Positions 43,663 to 52,873 of a stretch of DNA of 64,000 nucleotides are shown here, piece by piece. Under the pieces are notes generated by a model, which was not told where the DNA came from, did not search any database, and worked only from the letters and a program-made list of their open reading frames with translations. Location: contig DATCKU010000042.1 of the NCBI GenBank assembly GCA_036564245.1, positions 62,001 to 126,000 on the forward strand, given 5' to 3'. Every line of letters starts with the position of its first letter. Within the stretch, counting starts at the first letter, position 1. The position numbers and the translations under genes are program-made. This stretch comes from Thermasporomyces sp036564245 (lineage in GTDB: Bacteria > Actinomycetota > Actinomycetes > Propionibacteriales > Actinopolymorphaceae).

Positions 43663-45711
43663 TCATGAGCCACCACCAAAACGTGGACGTGGCTCGCGTG
43701 GCTTCACCACCGTCCTGCGGATGAGATGGGCGACGACAGTAGCAACCAGCAACGCACAACCGACACCCATCGTGATCGGTTCGAGATACAACAGCAACAC
43801 CGCAGCACCAAGCGCAACCACTCGTTCGTATGCCACGGCCGGGCCGACGATCCAGCCACCTGCTGCCACGGCGAGCGCGGCGACAGCCAACATCGAGACC
43901 AGCGTGGCACCGACAATCGCAACGAACGTCCCTTGCGCCAGCAGAAGCGAGCCGTTGTCACTCAGCACGAACGCGAACGGCACAAGGAACGCTGGTATCG
44001 CGTACTTCCAGCTTGCCCACATCGTACGCACCACATTGCCACCCGTGATCGCCGACGCAGCGACAGCGGCCAACGCAGTCGGTGGGCTGACCTCTGAGAG
44101 CACGGCGTAGTAGAAGATGAACATGTACGCCTCGGGCCGCGTCACCCCGAGCTCCAGCAGCGCTGGCGCGATGATGACCGCTGCGATGATGAACGACGCC
44201 GTCACCGGCACCGCGAGGCCTAGCACCGTCACGGCGATGGCAGCAAACAGCGTCGTCAGCGCCAGAACCAACGTGGGATGGTCGCCAACCACCTGCGCGG
44301 CGTCCACGATGACCGACGCGAGGTTCAACCCAAGGCCAGTCAGCGTGACGACCGCCACGATGATCCCTGCGGCCGCACACACGACGGCGACCGGCAGCAC
44401 GCTGCGGGTACCCGTCGCGAGCGCCTCGAGCAGACGCTTGGGCGTGAGCGGCCGGTCGAAGAACGACAGCACGAACTGCAGGATCGTGGCGTAGACGACC
44501 GCACGGAACGGCGGGATGCCAGCCGCCATGAAGGCCACGATGAGAAACAGCGACAGGAAGTGGAAGCCGAACCTCGCCAGCAACCGCCATGGTGAGCCCG
44601 TCGGCATCTCGACCGGACGCACACCGTGCTTCCGCGCATCGATCTCGATCGCGAGGATGATGCCGGTGTAGTAGAGGATCGTGGGAACGATCGCGTAGAT
44701 GAGCACGGTGAGGTAGGACGTCTGCAGGAACTCGGCAATGATGAACGCGGCAGCGCCGAGCGTCGGCGGGGAGAGTATGGCACCGATCCCGGCCGCGGCG
44801 AGCACGCCGCCGCCCTGTTCCCTGGGATAGCCGGCGCGCCGGAGGATCGGCCAGGCGACCGTAGCGAGGCTGACCGTGGTCGCGGTCCCCGATCCCGACA
44901 CCGTTCCGAGCAGGAATCCGGCAAGCGTGACCGTGCGGCCCGGCGCCGTGCCCGACACCTCAGAGTTGTCGCCGCCGCGGCGCCTGCTGCGTGCAAAGGC
45001 AGCGAACGACAAATCGATGAAGAACTTCCCGGCACCAGACATGTCGAGCACCGCGCCATAGATCGTGAACAACACGATGTAGCTCGCCGCGACCGACAAC
45101 GGCGTCCCGTAGAAGCCGCTCGTACCCATGTAAAGTTGCGGCACGATCTCGTCGATGTTGAACCCCACATGCGCAAGCGACCAGTCGACCGGCAGGTAGG
45201 AGCCGTAGTAGGCGTAGGCGAAAAAGGCCAGACAGATCGCGGGCAACCACCAGCCGGTGGCACGCCGGCACGCTTCCAACAACAGCACCATGAGAATCAG
45301 ACCCGCCACGATGTCCAGCGTGGTGGGGAGCTGTCGGCGCTCGAGAAAATCGTCGTACGAAATGAGCGGGTAGAGCGCAACGAGCAAGGAGATGCCGGCG
45401 AGGACCCAGTCGAGCCAGGTCGGACCGGTGTCGTCACGGCGACGGGATAGACCGGATCGGTAGTACAGAAAGGTGAGAGGCAACACCGCGGCCAGGAAGA
45501 TGGTCAAGTAGAACTGGGTGCCCTTGGCCAGCGGGGCGAAGACCACGTACAACACGAAGAGGCTGATCAGCGCGCACACAACCGTGAGGGCGGTGGCAAC
45601 CGGACCGGTCAGCTGGCGCGCCGGCCGTTCGTCGTGATAGTCGGCGACCGCAGCTGGAGCTTCGCCCTCCACCGCAATCTGCGGAATCTTCCCACTAGGT
45701 TCCTGATCCAT
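43663..45711 (-). CDS. TRAP transporter permease, fused 4TM/12TM (DctQ-DctM type)
   Basis: A 682-residue membrane protein with an N-terminal small-subunit part (about residues 35-190) and a large DctM-like part with about 12 helices (GGGVLAAAGIGAILSPPTLG, ALTTLFAAIAVTVLGLAVPV, FIFYYAVLSEVSPPTALAAV). It is the ion-driven import channel paired with the TAXI lipoprotein encoded 24 bp downstream. ATG start at 45711. Its 5' end faces the AGPS-like flavoenzyme gene with only 18 bp between starts. Confidence 0.95.
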   Translation of the reverse strand: MDQEPSGKIPQIAVEGEAPAAVADYHDERPARQLTGPVATALTVVCALISLFVLYVVFAPLAKGTQFYLTIFLAAVLPLTFLYYRSGLSRRRDDTGPTWLDWVLAGISLLVALYPLISYDDFLERRQLPTTLDIVAGLILMVLLLEACRRATGWWLPAICLAFFAYAYYGSYLPVDWSLAHVGFNIDEIVPQLYMGTSGFYGTPLSVAASYIVLFTIYGAVLDMSGAGKFFIDLSFAAFARSRRRGGDNSEVSGTAPGRTVTLAGFLLGTVSGSGTATTVSLATVAWPILRRAGYPREQGGGVLAAAGIGAILSPPTLGAAAFIIAEFLQTSYLTVLIYAIVPTILYYTGIILAIEIDARKHGVRPVEMPTGSPWRLLARFGFHFLSLFLIVAFMAAGIPPFRAVVYATILQFVLSFFDRPLTPKRLLEALATGTRSVLPVAVVCAAAGIIVAVVTLTGLGLNLASVIVDAAQVVGDHPTLVLALTTLFAAIAVTVLGLAVPVTASFIIAAVIIAPALLELGVTRPEAYMFIFYYAVLSEVSPPTALAAVAASAITGGNVVRTMWASWKYAIPAFLVPFAFVLSDNGSLLLAQGTFVAIVGATLVSMLAVAALAVAAGGWIVGPAVAYERVVALGAAVLLLYLEPITMGVGCALLVATVVAHLIRRTVVKPREPRPRFGGGS

Positions 45712-45729
45712 GTGCCACGCTCTTCAGTC

Positions 45730-47373
45730 ATGGACGAGCTTGCGCAAGCCGGCCTCGGACCACGTCCGTTCGCGAGGTGGTCGGACACCGATGTCGTACC
45801 GTCGAGTCGCAACCTAGCCTGGCTCGCCGAGAGGTTGGGCGAGCTGACGCCGGCACCAGCGGTGCCGGTCTCGGACATCTCGGTGCCCGACAGCGCATTG
45901 ACCGAGCAGGACGTGCGCGCATTGCGCCGCATCGTAGGCGATCAGGCGGTCCACGTCGATACCGAGACGCGGCTCGCGCACGCTGGTGGTCAGTCGTACA
46001 CCGACCTGATCCGACGTCGCTCCGGCCATCTCGTCGCGGTTCCCGACGGGGTCGTACGACCATCCAGTCACGACGAGGTCGCTGACCTGCTGGCCGAGGC
46101 AGGTGGGCTGGACATTGCGATCGTTCCGTACGGCGGGGGCACGAGCGTTGTCGGCGGCGTCGAACCCTTCCGAGGCAGCCATCACGCGGTCGTCACTGTC
46201 GACCTGTCGCTCATGAATCGGCTGCTCGAGGTCGACGACCTTTCCCAGACCGCGCGCTTCGAGCCCGGCCTCACCGGCCCACAGGCCGAGGTGCTTCTCG
46301 GAAAGCACGGCCTGACACTTGGCCACGTGCCGCAAAGTTTTCCCCGCGGCACGATCGGCGGGTTCGTCGCGACACGCTCTGCTGGGCAGGCTTCGACCGG
46401 TTACGGCCGCATGGATGAGCTGGTCGTCGCGTTGCGAGCCGCTACACCGGTTGGCACGTTGTCGCTCGGCACCGGCACACCGAATGCCGCTGGGCCCGAC
46501 CTACGGGCCCTCTTCATCGGTTCTGAGGGCACCTTGGGCGTCCTGACCGAGCTGACCCTTCGGGTGAGACCGGCACCTGCCGAACGGCGGTATGAGATGT
46601 GGACCTTCCCCTCCTTCGAACGTGGTCTGGAAGCCGTTCGTGAGCTCGTGCAGGCCGACATAGCGCCCGACGTCGTACGCCTCTCCGACGAAGAGGAAAC
46701 CGCGACCGTCCTCGCGTCACAGGGCACCGCCGGCCGGCTGGCCGGGCTCGTCTCACGACTGCGAGGTGTCCGAGAGCCCGCCTTCTGCGTGGTGGGCTGG
46801 GAAGGTGACAGCGACGCCGTCCAACGGCGACGCCGGGCGGCGCTCACGATGCTGCGCGGTGCGGACGCATCGTCGCTGGGGACCCGTGCCGGCGACGCCT
46901 GGCGTCAGCACCGCTTCGATGGACCGAAAGTGCGGGACGCGCTGCTTGACGTGGGCGTGTTGGTAGAAACCTTGGAGACCGCGACGAGTTGGTCGCGACT
47001 GCCAAAGCTCTACACGGCTGTCGCAGAAGCGCTGCGGGAGAGCTTGGCGAAACAAGGTACGCCACCCGTTGTCATGACGCACGTCTCTCATGTCTATCCG
47101 ACTGGCGCCTCCTTGTACTTCACGGTCTTGGCGAGGAAGCTGCCAGAACCCGATGCTGCTCTGGAGCAGTGGAACCGCGCCAAGGAGGCCGCGAACTCGG
47201 CAATCGTCGCCGAAGCCGCGACCATCACCCACCATCACGCGGTCGGCCGTGTACATGCGCCGTTCCTTTCCGCCGAGGTCGGCGATGTCGGCATGTCCGT
47301 ACTCAGGTCGGTCAAGACAGCTTTGGATCCCGATGGGATCCTCAACCCAGGCGTGCTCATCGAGACGGCGTGA
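45730..47373 (+). CDS. FAD-linked oxidase, alkyldihydroxyacetonephosphate synthase-like
   Basis: A 547-residue flavoenzyme of the VAO family. FAD-binding region about residues 95-270 (IAIVPYGGGTSVVGGVEPFR; SFPRGTIGGFVATRSAGQAS; GSEGTLGVLTELTLRV). The C-terminal part has THHHAVG, the His-rich motif seen in AGPS. Relatives either make ether-lipid precursors or oxidise D-2-hydroxy acids. Divergence from a carboxylate TRAP importer favours a hydroxy-acid dehydrogenase. I chose the ATG at 45730; the open frame upstream overlaps the permease gene. The 3' end overlaps the remnant HNH gene by 17 bp. Confidence 0.88.
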   Translation: MDELAQAGLGPRPFARWSDTDVVPSSRNLAWLAERLGELTPAPAVPVSDISVPDSALTEQDVRALRRIVGDQAVHVDTETRLAHAGGQSYTDLIRRRSGHLVAVPDGVVRPSSHDEVADLLAEAGGLDIAIVPYGGGTSVVGGVEPFRGSHHAVVTVDLSLMNRLLEVDDLSQTARFEPGLTGPQAEVLLGKHGLTLGHVPQSFPRGTIGGFVATRSAGQASTGYGRMDELVVALRAATPVGTLSLGTGTPNAAGPDLRALFIGSEGTLGVLTELTLRVRPAPAERRYEMWTFPSFERGLEAVRELVQADIAPDVVRLSDEEETATVLASQGTAGRLAGLVSRLRGVREPAFCVVGWEGDSDAVQRRRRAALTMLRGADASSLGTRAGDAWRQHRFDGPKVRDALLDVGVLVETLETATSWSRLPKLYTAVAEALRESLAKQGTPPVVMTHVSHVYPTGASLYFTVLARKLPEPDAALEQWNRAKEAANSAIVAEAATITHHHAVGRVHAPFLSAEVGDVGMSVLRSVKTALDPDGILNPGVLIETA

Positions 47374-48062
47374 GCCTACCCAGCCATTCGCTCGATGTGA
47401 TGCGCCAGGGTCCGTCGGGTTTTCGTTTGAGGGTGTATTTGTGGGCGTGTTGGGCGCGGTCGCGGTTGCGGTGGCGGCAGGCGGGTGCGAGGTGGTCGAG
47501 TGGGTTTGGTGGGTGTTCCAGGGTGGATGCGGTCGATTTCGCACCAGCGGGCAGGGAGGGGGCAGTTGTTGTAGCAGCAGGTGGGGTAGATGGCGTACAG
47601 GGCGCGGCGCATCCGGGTGGGGACGAGGCGGGTGGCGCCGCCGAGGTCGAGGATGCGGCTGGGGGCCGGCACAGCTTCTCCGCACGCCACCACACCCGAA
47701 TCCGGCACCGGCAAACCCACCAAAGCCTGCGCCGCCTGCTCCAACACCCTCACCACATCACCCGACGACGCCGCCGCTGCGGCCACAGCGGCGGTGGTGG
47801 TGGCAGAAGCGGCGGCAGCCGTGGCGGTGCCAGCCGATCCCTGGCCAGCCGAACCCTGGATCGAACACATGATCCAACACTGTGGTCGCCGCCCCACACG
47901 ACCCGCGCTACGAACCACACCTGTGGGCAATCCCACCACCACCCCAACCTGTGGAAAACAACCGGCCTGTCGCACAGACTCCTCCACCTGCTCCGAGTCA
48001 CCGATTGCCGAGACTTCCCTGTCGGAGGTCGGTGACACACTCTCGACGTCCAAAACGCTCAC
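47357..48062 (-). pseudogene. decayed DUF222/HNH endonuclease (13E12-type) gene
   Basis: Pieces of an actinobacterial DUF222-HNH protein. A start region (MSVLDVESVSPTSDREVSAI) runs into QCWIM, then a low-complexity Ala/Thr stretch replaces most of DUF222. The HNH part begins RILDLGGATRLVPTRMRRAL, continues ARWCEIDRIHP, and then shifts frame to HLAPACRHRNRDRAQHAHKY and TLKRKPDGPWRITS. The HNH His is Arg (EIDRIH instead of EIDHIH). An internal deletion, a frameshift and a lost catalytic residue make it non-functional. Families of this type are repeated and recombine within genomes. Confidence 0.8.
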
Positions 48063-48080
48063 GCTGGGAGGAGACGCATC

Positions 48081-48448
48081 GTGCTGCGCGGCCGCATCAT
48101 CGTGGAAAGCCTGCGCATTGGCGCAGACATTCAGATTCCGAGCCGACCCTGACCAAGCTCACTCGTGCGACCGAGCCCGGAGCGGTTGACCCACAGCCCA
48201 AAGTCTGGACACTCCTCGACTTCGAGGTGCCACGCTCGCGTGCCGACGAGCTGGCCGAAGCTTTGTCGCATGCCTTGCTCGCCGAAGGAGGATGGTACGC
48301 CGACTTCGGCGTGGAGGACGATCACATTGTCGTCTTCGCCAACAAGGTCTCCCGTTACAAGAAGGGCGATCACAACGCACGCAAGGAAGTAGTCGCCTAC
48401 GGTCTGAGCATTGGCGTCCCGGCCCACCAGCTTGACTGGGGTGACTGA
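48081..48448 (+). pseudogene. frameshifted small conserved actinobacterial protein
   Basis: A GTG at 48081 after GGGAGGAG opens LRGRIIVESLRIGADIQIPS, then stops at 48150. The adjacent frame carries on with LTKLTRATEPGAVDPQPKVW, LLDFEVPRSRADELAEALSH and FANKVSRYKKGDHNARKEVV to a stop at 48446-48448. Together these form a coherent protein of about 120 residues of a type I recognise from actinobacteria but cannot name. A single-base loss near 48140-48148 explains the break. It may be a recent pseudogene, a sequencing error or, less likely, a programmed shift. Confidence 0.68.
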
Positions 48449-48477
48449 CGGCCGAGCGGGACTGGCATCATCTGCGC

Positions 48478-49245
48478 ATGACGATCGTGCGGTCCCGCAC
48501 CCGTGGCAAGGCTCGCGTCGTTGCCACATGGCTCGGCCTTGGCTTGGTCGCGCTCGCTCTGTTGGCGTTCGGACAGTTCAAGCTGAGCAATTCCCGCAGC
48601 TTCCAGATCTGCGGCGGACTCACGAACCGCGTCGACACACAGGCCAAGGTCGTGGCACTGACCTTTGACGACGGGCCACACCCTGGCGGAACGCAGCAGA
48701 TAGTGCGCACACTGGCCGCGAAGCAGGTCCGGGCGACGTTCTACCTGACAGGAAACGAGCTCGAGCGCTACCCGCAGCTTGGCCGCGAGATCGCGGCGGC
48801 GGGACATGAGATCGGCAACCACTCGTACGCACATGAGCGTATGCTCTTCGTGACCCCCGGACGGGTCGCCGACGAGGTACGACGGACCGACGCGCTGATC
48901 CGGCAAACCGGCTACCGCGGTGAGATCACCTTCCGCCCGCCGTACGGAAAGAAGCTCATCGCTCTGCCGTGCTATCTGCGGATGCACGACCGCACGACCA
49001 TCACGTGGGACGTCGAGCCGAACTCCTACCCCGACGTCGACGCAGACGCCTCACGAATCGTGAAGTACAGCGTGGAGCACACTCGGCCAGGGTCGATCAT
49101 CCTGCTGCACGGTATGTATCCCAGCCGTCACGAGACGAGAAAAGCCATCGGGCCGCTGATCGATGCCCTGCGCGAGCGCGGATACCGATTCGTCACCGTG
49201 TCAGAGTTGCTCGAGCTGAGATCGGCGCAAGCTGACGCCACGTAG
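48478..49245 (+). CDS. membrane-anchored polysaccharide deacetylase (NodB domain, CE4)
   Basis: A 255-residue protein with an N-terminal anchor (about residues 13-32, WLGLGLVALALLAFG) and a NodB domain. CE4 motifs are TFDDGPH (Asp64-Asp65), the metal His pair in NHSYAHE (His115, His119) and RPPYG. It ends with IILLHGM and RGYRFVTVSELLEL. It should remove acetyl groups from peptidoglycan or another N-acetylated glycan at the outer membrane face. ATG start 29 bp after the frameshifted small gene. Confidence 0.92.
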   Translation: MTIVRSRTRGKARVVATWLGLGLVALALLAFGQFKLSNSRSFQICGGLTNRVDTQAKVVALTFDDGPHPGGTQQIVRTLAAKQVRATFYLTGNELERYPQLGREIAAAGHEIGNHSYAHERMLFVTPGRVADEVRRTDALIRQTGYRGEITFRPPYGKKLIALPCYLRMHDRTTITWDVEPNSYPDVDADASRIVKYSVEHTRPGSIILLHGMYPSRHETRKAIGPLIDALRERGYRFVTVSELLELRSAQADAT

Positions 49246-49499
49246 CGCGTTGCCGGCAGGATCACGGACTGCGCAGTCGCGCACGCCCCGGGATGCCGAT
49301 CGAGCCGTACGGCCACGGTCCGGTTACGCTCGGAGGTCGCGGAGCGCTCGCCTCGAACCACGTACGCCGCCAGGCGTAGTCGCCAGCGTCCCGACCACCG
49401 CGACCGGAGTAGCCGAACTCAAGACCACGAACGGATGCCGCGGCGGCGCGACACGGGAACGATGGGGCCAAACCTCATCTCATGAAGGAGTGCCCCCAG

Positions 49500-50390
49500 A
49501 TGTCGCCCCGACCGTTCCGCTTCGGCGTCGTCGCCGCCTACGCCCCAGACGCTGAGACGTGGGCCAAGCTTGCCCGCCGCGCCGAAAACCTCGGCTTCCA
49601 CACGCTGCTCGTACCTGACACCGGACGCACGTTCTCGGTCTTTCCAGCCATGGCCGCGGCTGCCTCGGTCACAAGCACGTTGCGTGTCGGCAGCTTCGTC
49701 CTCAACACTCCACTGCACGCGCCTGCCGCAGTGGCCCAGCACACCATGACGCTCGACATGCTGAGCAACGGACGGTTCGAGCTAGGGCTTGGCGCCGGGC
49801 GTCCGGGAGGTGAGCACGACGCCGCTGAACTTGGTGTTCCATGGGGTACGCCTGGCGAGCGGGTACGACACCTCGCGGCAACGATTCGTGCCGTCAAGGA
49901 CGCCTTGCGCGAGGCAAGCGCGAATGAGACCAGGCGGGGTCCGGGACTGCACCCGGTCCAACGCCCCCACCCTCCCCTGATGATCGCCGGGTCCGGCCCA
50001 CGTCTGCTTCGGCTGGCCGCCGAGGAGGCCGACATCGTGGCACTCGGGATCGGCCCTGAGGGCACAGAACGCGATCTTGCCGCCAAGGTGGACGAGCTGC
50101 GCAGCCTCGCGGGTGAGCGGTTCGACCACCTGGAGCTCTCCCTGAATATCGCGGCCATAGGCGACGACCTACCGCCGTGGATCGCGGCGCAGCTCGGCAG
50201 CGATCCAGCCAAACTACGGGCGAACAATTCGATTGCGCTACTTCGAGGCACGCCGGACGAAATGGCCGACGTCCTTGTCCGGCGGCGAGAGTCGCTCGGC
50301 ATTTCGTACGTTTCGGTGAATTCGGCGTTCATGGACCAGTTCGCGCCCGTCGTGGATCGCCTTCGCGCCAACGAGCCGAACGACCGGTGA
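49500..50390 (+). CDS. F420-dependent LLM-class oxidoreductase
   Basis: A 296-residue luciferase-like (LLM) TIM-barrel protein. Recognisable are FRFGVVAAYAPDAETWAKLA, TLRVGSFVLNTPLHAPAAVA, MLSNGRFELGLGAGRPGGEH and LMIAGSGPRLLRLAAEEADI. Actinobacterial members of this shape use coenzyme F420. The substrate is unknown. The start is either the ATG at 49500 (MSPRPFRF, with AAGGAG upstream) or at 49482; the former is preferred. It stands alone between the deacetylase and pckG. Confidence 0.9.
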   Translation: MSPRPFRFGVVAAYAPDAETWAKLARRAENLGFHTLLVPDTGRTFSVFPAMAAAASVTSTLRVGSFVLNTPLHAPAAVAQHTMTLDMLSNGRFELGLGAGRPGGEHDAAELGVPWGTPGERVRHLAATIRAVKDALREASANETRRGPGLHPVQRPHPPLMIAGSGPRLLRLAAEEADIVALGIGPEGTERDLAAKVDELRSLAGERFDHLELSLNIAAIGDDLPPWIAAQLGSDPAKLRANNSIALLRGTPDEMADVLVRRRESLGISYVSVNSAFMDQFAPVVDRLRANEPNDR

Positions 50391-50515
50391 AGGTCAGGAC
50401 CTTGGCGTGAGGAGATCACGCACTTGCGACGAATGGCGCAGCACCGCCGTAGGTATGGGCTGGTCCGTACCAGAGCTGCTGCCTTGTGCAGGATCTTGCC
50501 CAGAAGGAGCATCCT

Positions 50516-50533
50516 GCTGCAAGCTCTTGCAGC
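50516..50533. promoter_or_regulatory. palindrome GCTGCAAG-CT-CTTGCAGC upstream of pckG
   Basis: GCTGCAAG (50516-50523), CT, CTTGCAGC (50526-50533) is a perfect dyad about 95 bp before the pckG start. Its form (CTGCAAG...CTTGCAG) resembles operators of LacI-family sugar regulators in actinobacteria. A second small dyad CTGGT/ACCAG lies near 50460-50473. Confidence 0.55.
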
Positions 50534-50628
50534 CTAGTCGCAAAAACCGGTCGGATAGCCCTTTCCCAATCGCCATGCCACGCGATCGAGAGCACCACAC
50601 AAAGACGAGAGCTGCATAGCGTGGCGAC

Positions 50629-52485
50629 ATGTCCACGACCACAACACCCAGCGGCGTCGTGATCAGCCAACGTGGCGCCAAGACTGCAGCTACCCCAACC
50701 AAACACACCGGTTTGTTGAATTGGGTCGCAGAACTGGCGGACCTGTGCCAACCGCAACAGGTCTATTGGTGTGACGGCTCGGAGCAGGAGTGGAATCGGC
50801 TCACCGACCAGCTGGTGAAGTCAGGCACGCTCGTGCGCCTGAATCCGGACAAGAAGCCGAATTCCTTCTGGTCGCGTACCGATCCGAGTGACGTGGCGCG
50901 TGTCGAGAAGCGCACGTTCATCTGCTCCCGGCATGAATCCGATGCAGGGCCCACCAACAACTGGATGGACCCGGACGAGATGAAGCGGATCATGACGGAG
51001 CTCTACCGCGGCTGCATGCGTGGTCGGACCATGTACGTCATCCCGTTCTGCATGGGACCGCTGGAGGCCGAGAAGCCGGAGTTCGGTGTGGAGATCACCG
51101 ACTCGGCGTACGTCGTGGCGTCGATGCGGATCATGACCCGGATGGGTCAGGCGGTCCTCGACCGACTGGATGCCGATCCAACCCGGGATTTCGTCCGGTG
51201 TCTGCACTCGGTCGGTGCGCCGCTCGAGCCCGGCCAGGCCGACGTTCCGTGGCCGTGCAATGAGACCAAGTACATTTCGCACTTCCCTGAGACCCGCGAG
51301 ATCTGGTCGTTCGGGTCCGGCTACGGCGGCAATTCGCTCCTGGGGAAGAAGTGCTACTCGCTGCGCATCGCGAGCACCATTGCCCGCGACGAGGGCTGGC
51401 TTGCCGAGCACATGCTGATCCTCAAGCTCACGTCACCGGAAGGCAGGGTGCACTACATCGCCGCGGCATTCCCGAGTGCGTGTGGGAAGACGAATCTCGC
51501 GATGCTGGAGCCGACGATTCCAGGATGGAAGGTCGAGACGCTGGGCGACGACATCGCGTGGATGCGGTTCGGTGAGGACGGCCGACTGTACGCGGTGAAT
51601 CCGGAGTTCGGCTTCTTCGGGGTCGCTCCCGGGACCGGCTGGAAGACCAACCCCAACGCCATGCGTACGATCGAGCGCGGCAACTCGATCTTCACCAACG
51701 TGGCACTCACCAGCGATGGTGACGTGTGGTGGGAGGGCTACTCGGAGGAGCCTCCCGCCCAGCTCACCGACTGGAAGGGACGGCCGTGGTCGCCTTCGGA
51801 GGCGGAGCCGTCGAGCCATCCGAACAGCCGCTTCTGCACGCCGATCAAGCAGTGCCCGATCCTGGCACCGGAGTACGACGACCCGCGTGGCGTACCGCTC
51901 TCCGCCATCTTCTTCGGCGGTCGGAGGGCCGCCACGGTCCCGCTGATCACCGAGTCGCGGGACTGGGTGCACGGCGTGTTCATGGGAGCCACCCTCTCCT
52001 CGGAGACCACGGCAGCCGCCGAGGGAAAGGTCGGCGTCGTGCGTCGTGACCCCATGGCCATGCGGCCCTTCATCGGGTATCACGTCGGTGACTACTTGCA
52101 GCATTGGATCACCACCGGCCGAAGCCACGACGCAGACAAGCTGCCGCGCATCTTCCACGTGAACTGGTTCCGCCGTGGTCCCGATGGGTCGTTCCTCTGG
52201 CCCGGCTTCGGCGACAACAGCCGCGTGCTCAAGTGGGCGATCGAACGCATCGAGGGCCGAGCGGATGCCGTGGAGACCCCGATCGGATACGTCCCCACTC
52301 GTCGTTCGCTCGATGTCGAAGGGCTCGACCTCGACGACACCACGTTGGATGCGCTGTTGCGGGTGGACGCAGAAGAGTGGCGAGCGGAGCTCCCGCAGAT
52401 CGCCGAATGGTTCGAGACCATCGGCGACAAGCTGCCCGAGGAACTGTGGGAGGAGTTCGACACCCTCACCACTCGCCTGGACTGA
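50629..52485 (+). CDS. pckG: phosphoenolpyruvate carboxykinase (GTP)
   Basis: A 618-residue GTP-dependent PEPCK of standard length. The P-loop-like kinase-1a motif is FPSACGKTNLAMLEP. Flanking conserved segments are NCLLGKKC-type GYGGNSLLGKKCYSLRIAS, GDDIAWMRFGEDGRLYAVNP and SAIFFGGRRAATVPLI. It converts oxaloacetate to PEP, the first step of gluconeogenesis, in the cytoplasm. That suits an organism feeding sugar acids and proline into pyruvate and TCA intermediates. A LacI-type palindrome lies upstream and a GC hairpin downstream. Confidence 0.97.
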   Translation: MSTTTTPSGVVISQRGAKTAATPTKHTGLLNWVAELADLCQPQQVYWCDGSEQEWNRLTDQLVKSGTLVRLNPDKKPNSFWSRTDPSDVARVEKRTFICSRHESDAGPTNNWMDPDEMKRIMTELYRGCMRGRTMYVIPFCMGPLEAEKPEFGVEITDSAYVVASMRIMTRMGQAVLDRLDADPTRDFVRCLHSVGAPLEPGQADVPWPCNETKYISHFPETREIWSFGSGYGGNSLLGKKCYSLRIASTIARDEGWLAEHMLILKLTSPEGRVHYIAAAFPSACGKTNLAMLEPTIPGWKVETLGDDIAWMRFGEDGRLYAVNPEFGFFGVAPGTGWKTNPNAMRTIERGNSIFTNVALTSDGDVWWEGYSEEPPAQLTDWKGRPWSPSEAEPSSHPNSRFCTPIKQCPILAPEYDDPRGVPLSAIFFGGRRAATVPLITESRDWVHGVFMGATLSSETTAAAEGKVGVVRRDPMAMRPFIGYHVGDYLQHWITTGRSHDADKLPRIFHVNWFRRGPDGSFLWPGFGDNSRVLKWAIERIEGRADAVETPIGYVPTRRSLDVEGLDLDDTTLDALLRVDAEEWRAELPQIAEWFETIGDKLPEELWEEFDTLTTRLD

Positions 52486-52520
52486 GCCCACCTCTCGCGC
52501 GTCACCACGAGGGTGCAGCC

Positions 52521-52550
52521 GCCGCCGGGTCACGCAGGTGGCCCGGCGGC
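52521..52550. terminator. GC-rich hairpin after pckG
   Basis: GCCGCCGGG (52521-52529) pairs perfectly with CCCGGCGGC (52542-52550) around a 12-base loop, 36 bp after the pckG stop. No T tract follows, as is common in actinobacterial terminators. Confidence 0.6.
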
Positions 52551-52639
52551 GCTGTATCGTTGGCATCCGCGATGCCTCTCGCCCCTGCCCGCCTGTAGGT
52601 AGGATCCGGCGCTGCGGCTGTGCTCTGCTGGGGGAGTAC

Positions 52640-52873
52640 ATGCGTACGGTCTTGTTTGCGTTGCCGACGGTGATTTTCACGCTTGCGGTTGCGGCTGCCG
52701 TGTGGGCTGGCTCGTACGCCCGCCGGGCACGCCAAGAAAACGCCGAGTTGCGCGCACTCGTCAACAAGCTGAAAGACATCGCGTGGGATCAGCGCGAGTT
52801 GGACCCGAGCCTGAGCACGATCATCATCGACGAGATCCGTACGCACGAAAAGAAGAAGGAGCTGCGTGGATGA
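52640..52873 (+). CDS. small single-pass membrane protein upstream of an SPFH lipoprotein
   Basis: A 77-residue protein starting MRTVLFALPTVIFTLAVAAA, with one hydrophobic helix (about residues 4-24) followed by a basic and helical cytoplasmic-type tail (ARRARQENAELRALVNKLKD) that could form a coiled coil, and a charged C-terminus. GGGGGAG stands before the ATG. The stop overlaps the next start by 4 bp (ATGA), so the two products are probably made together. I do not recognise the family. It may anchor or assist the SPFH-like lipoprotein. Confidence 0.7.
   Translation: MRTVLFALPTVIFTLAVAAAVWAGSYARRARQENAELRALVNKLKDIAWDQRELDPSLSTIIIDEIRTHEKKKELRG

Noticed and set aside
48081..48150. Programmed frameshift in the small conserved gene
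   Set aside because: No slippery heptamer or downstream hairpin is evident at the junction; a simple base loss is more economical.
52175..52870. Longer frames reading into the 77-residue protein and the SPFH lipoprotein from within pckG
   Set aside because: They overlap the pckG 3' end and lack family sequence; signal peptide and ribosome binding sites place the true starts at 52640 and 52870.
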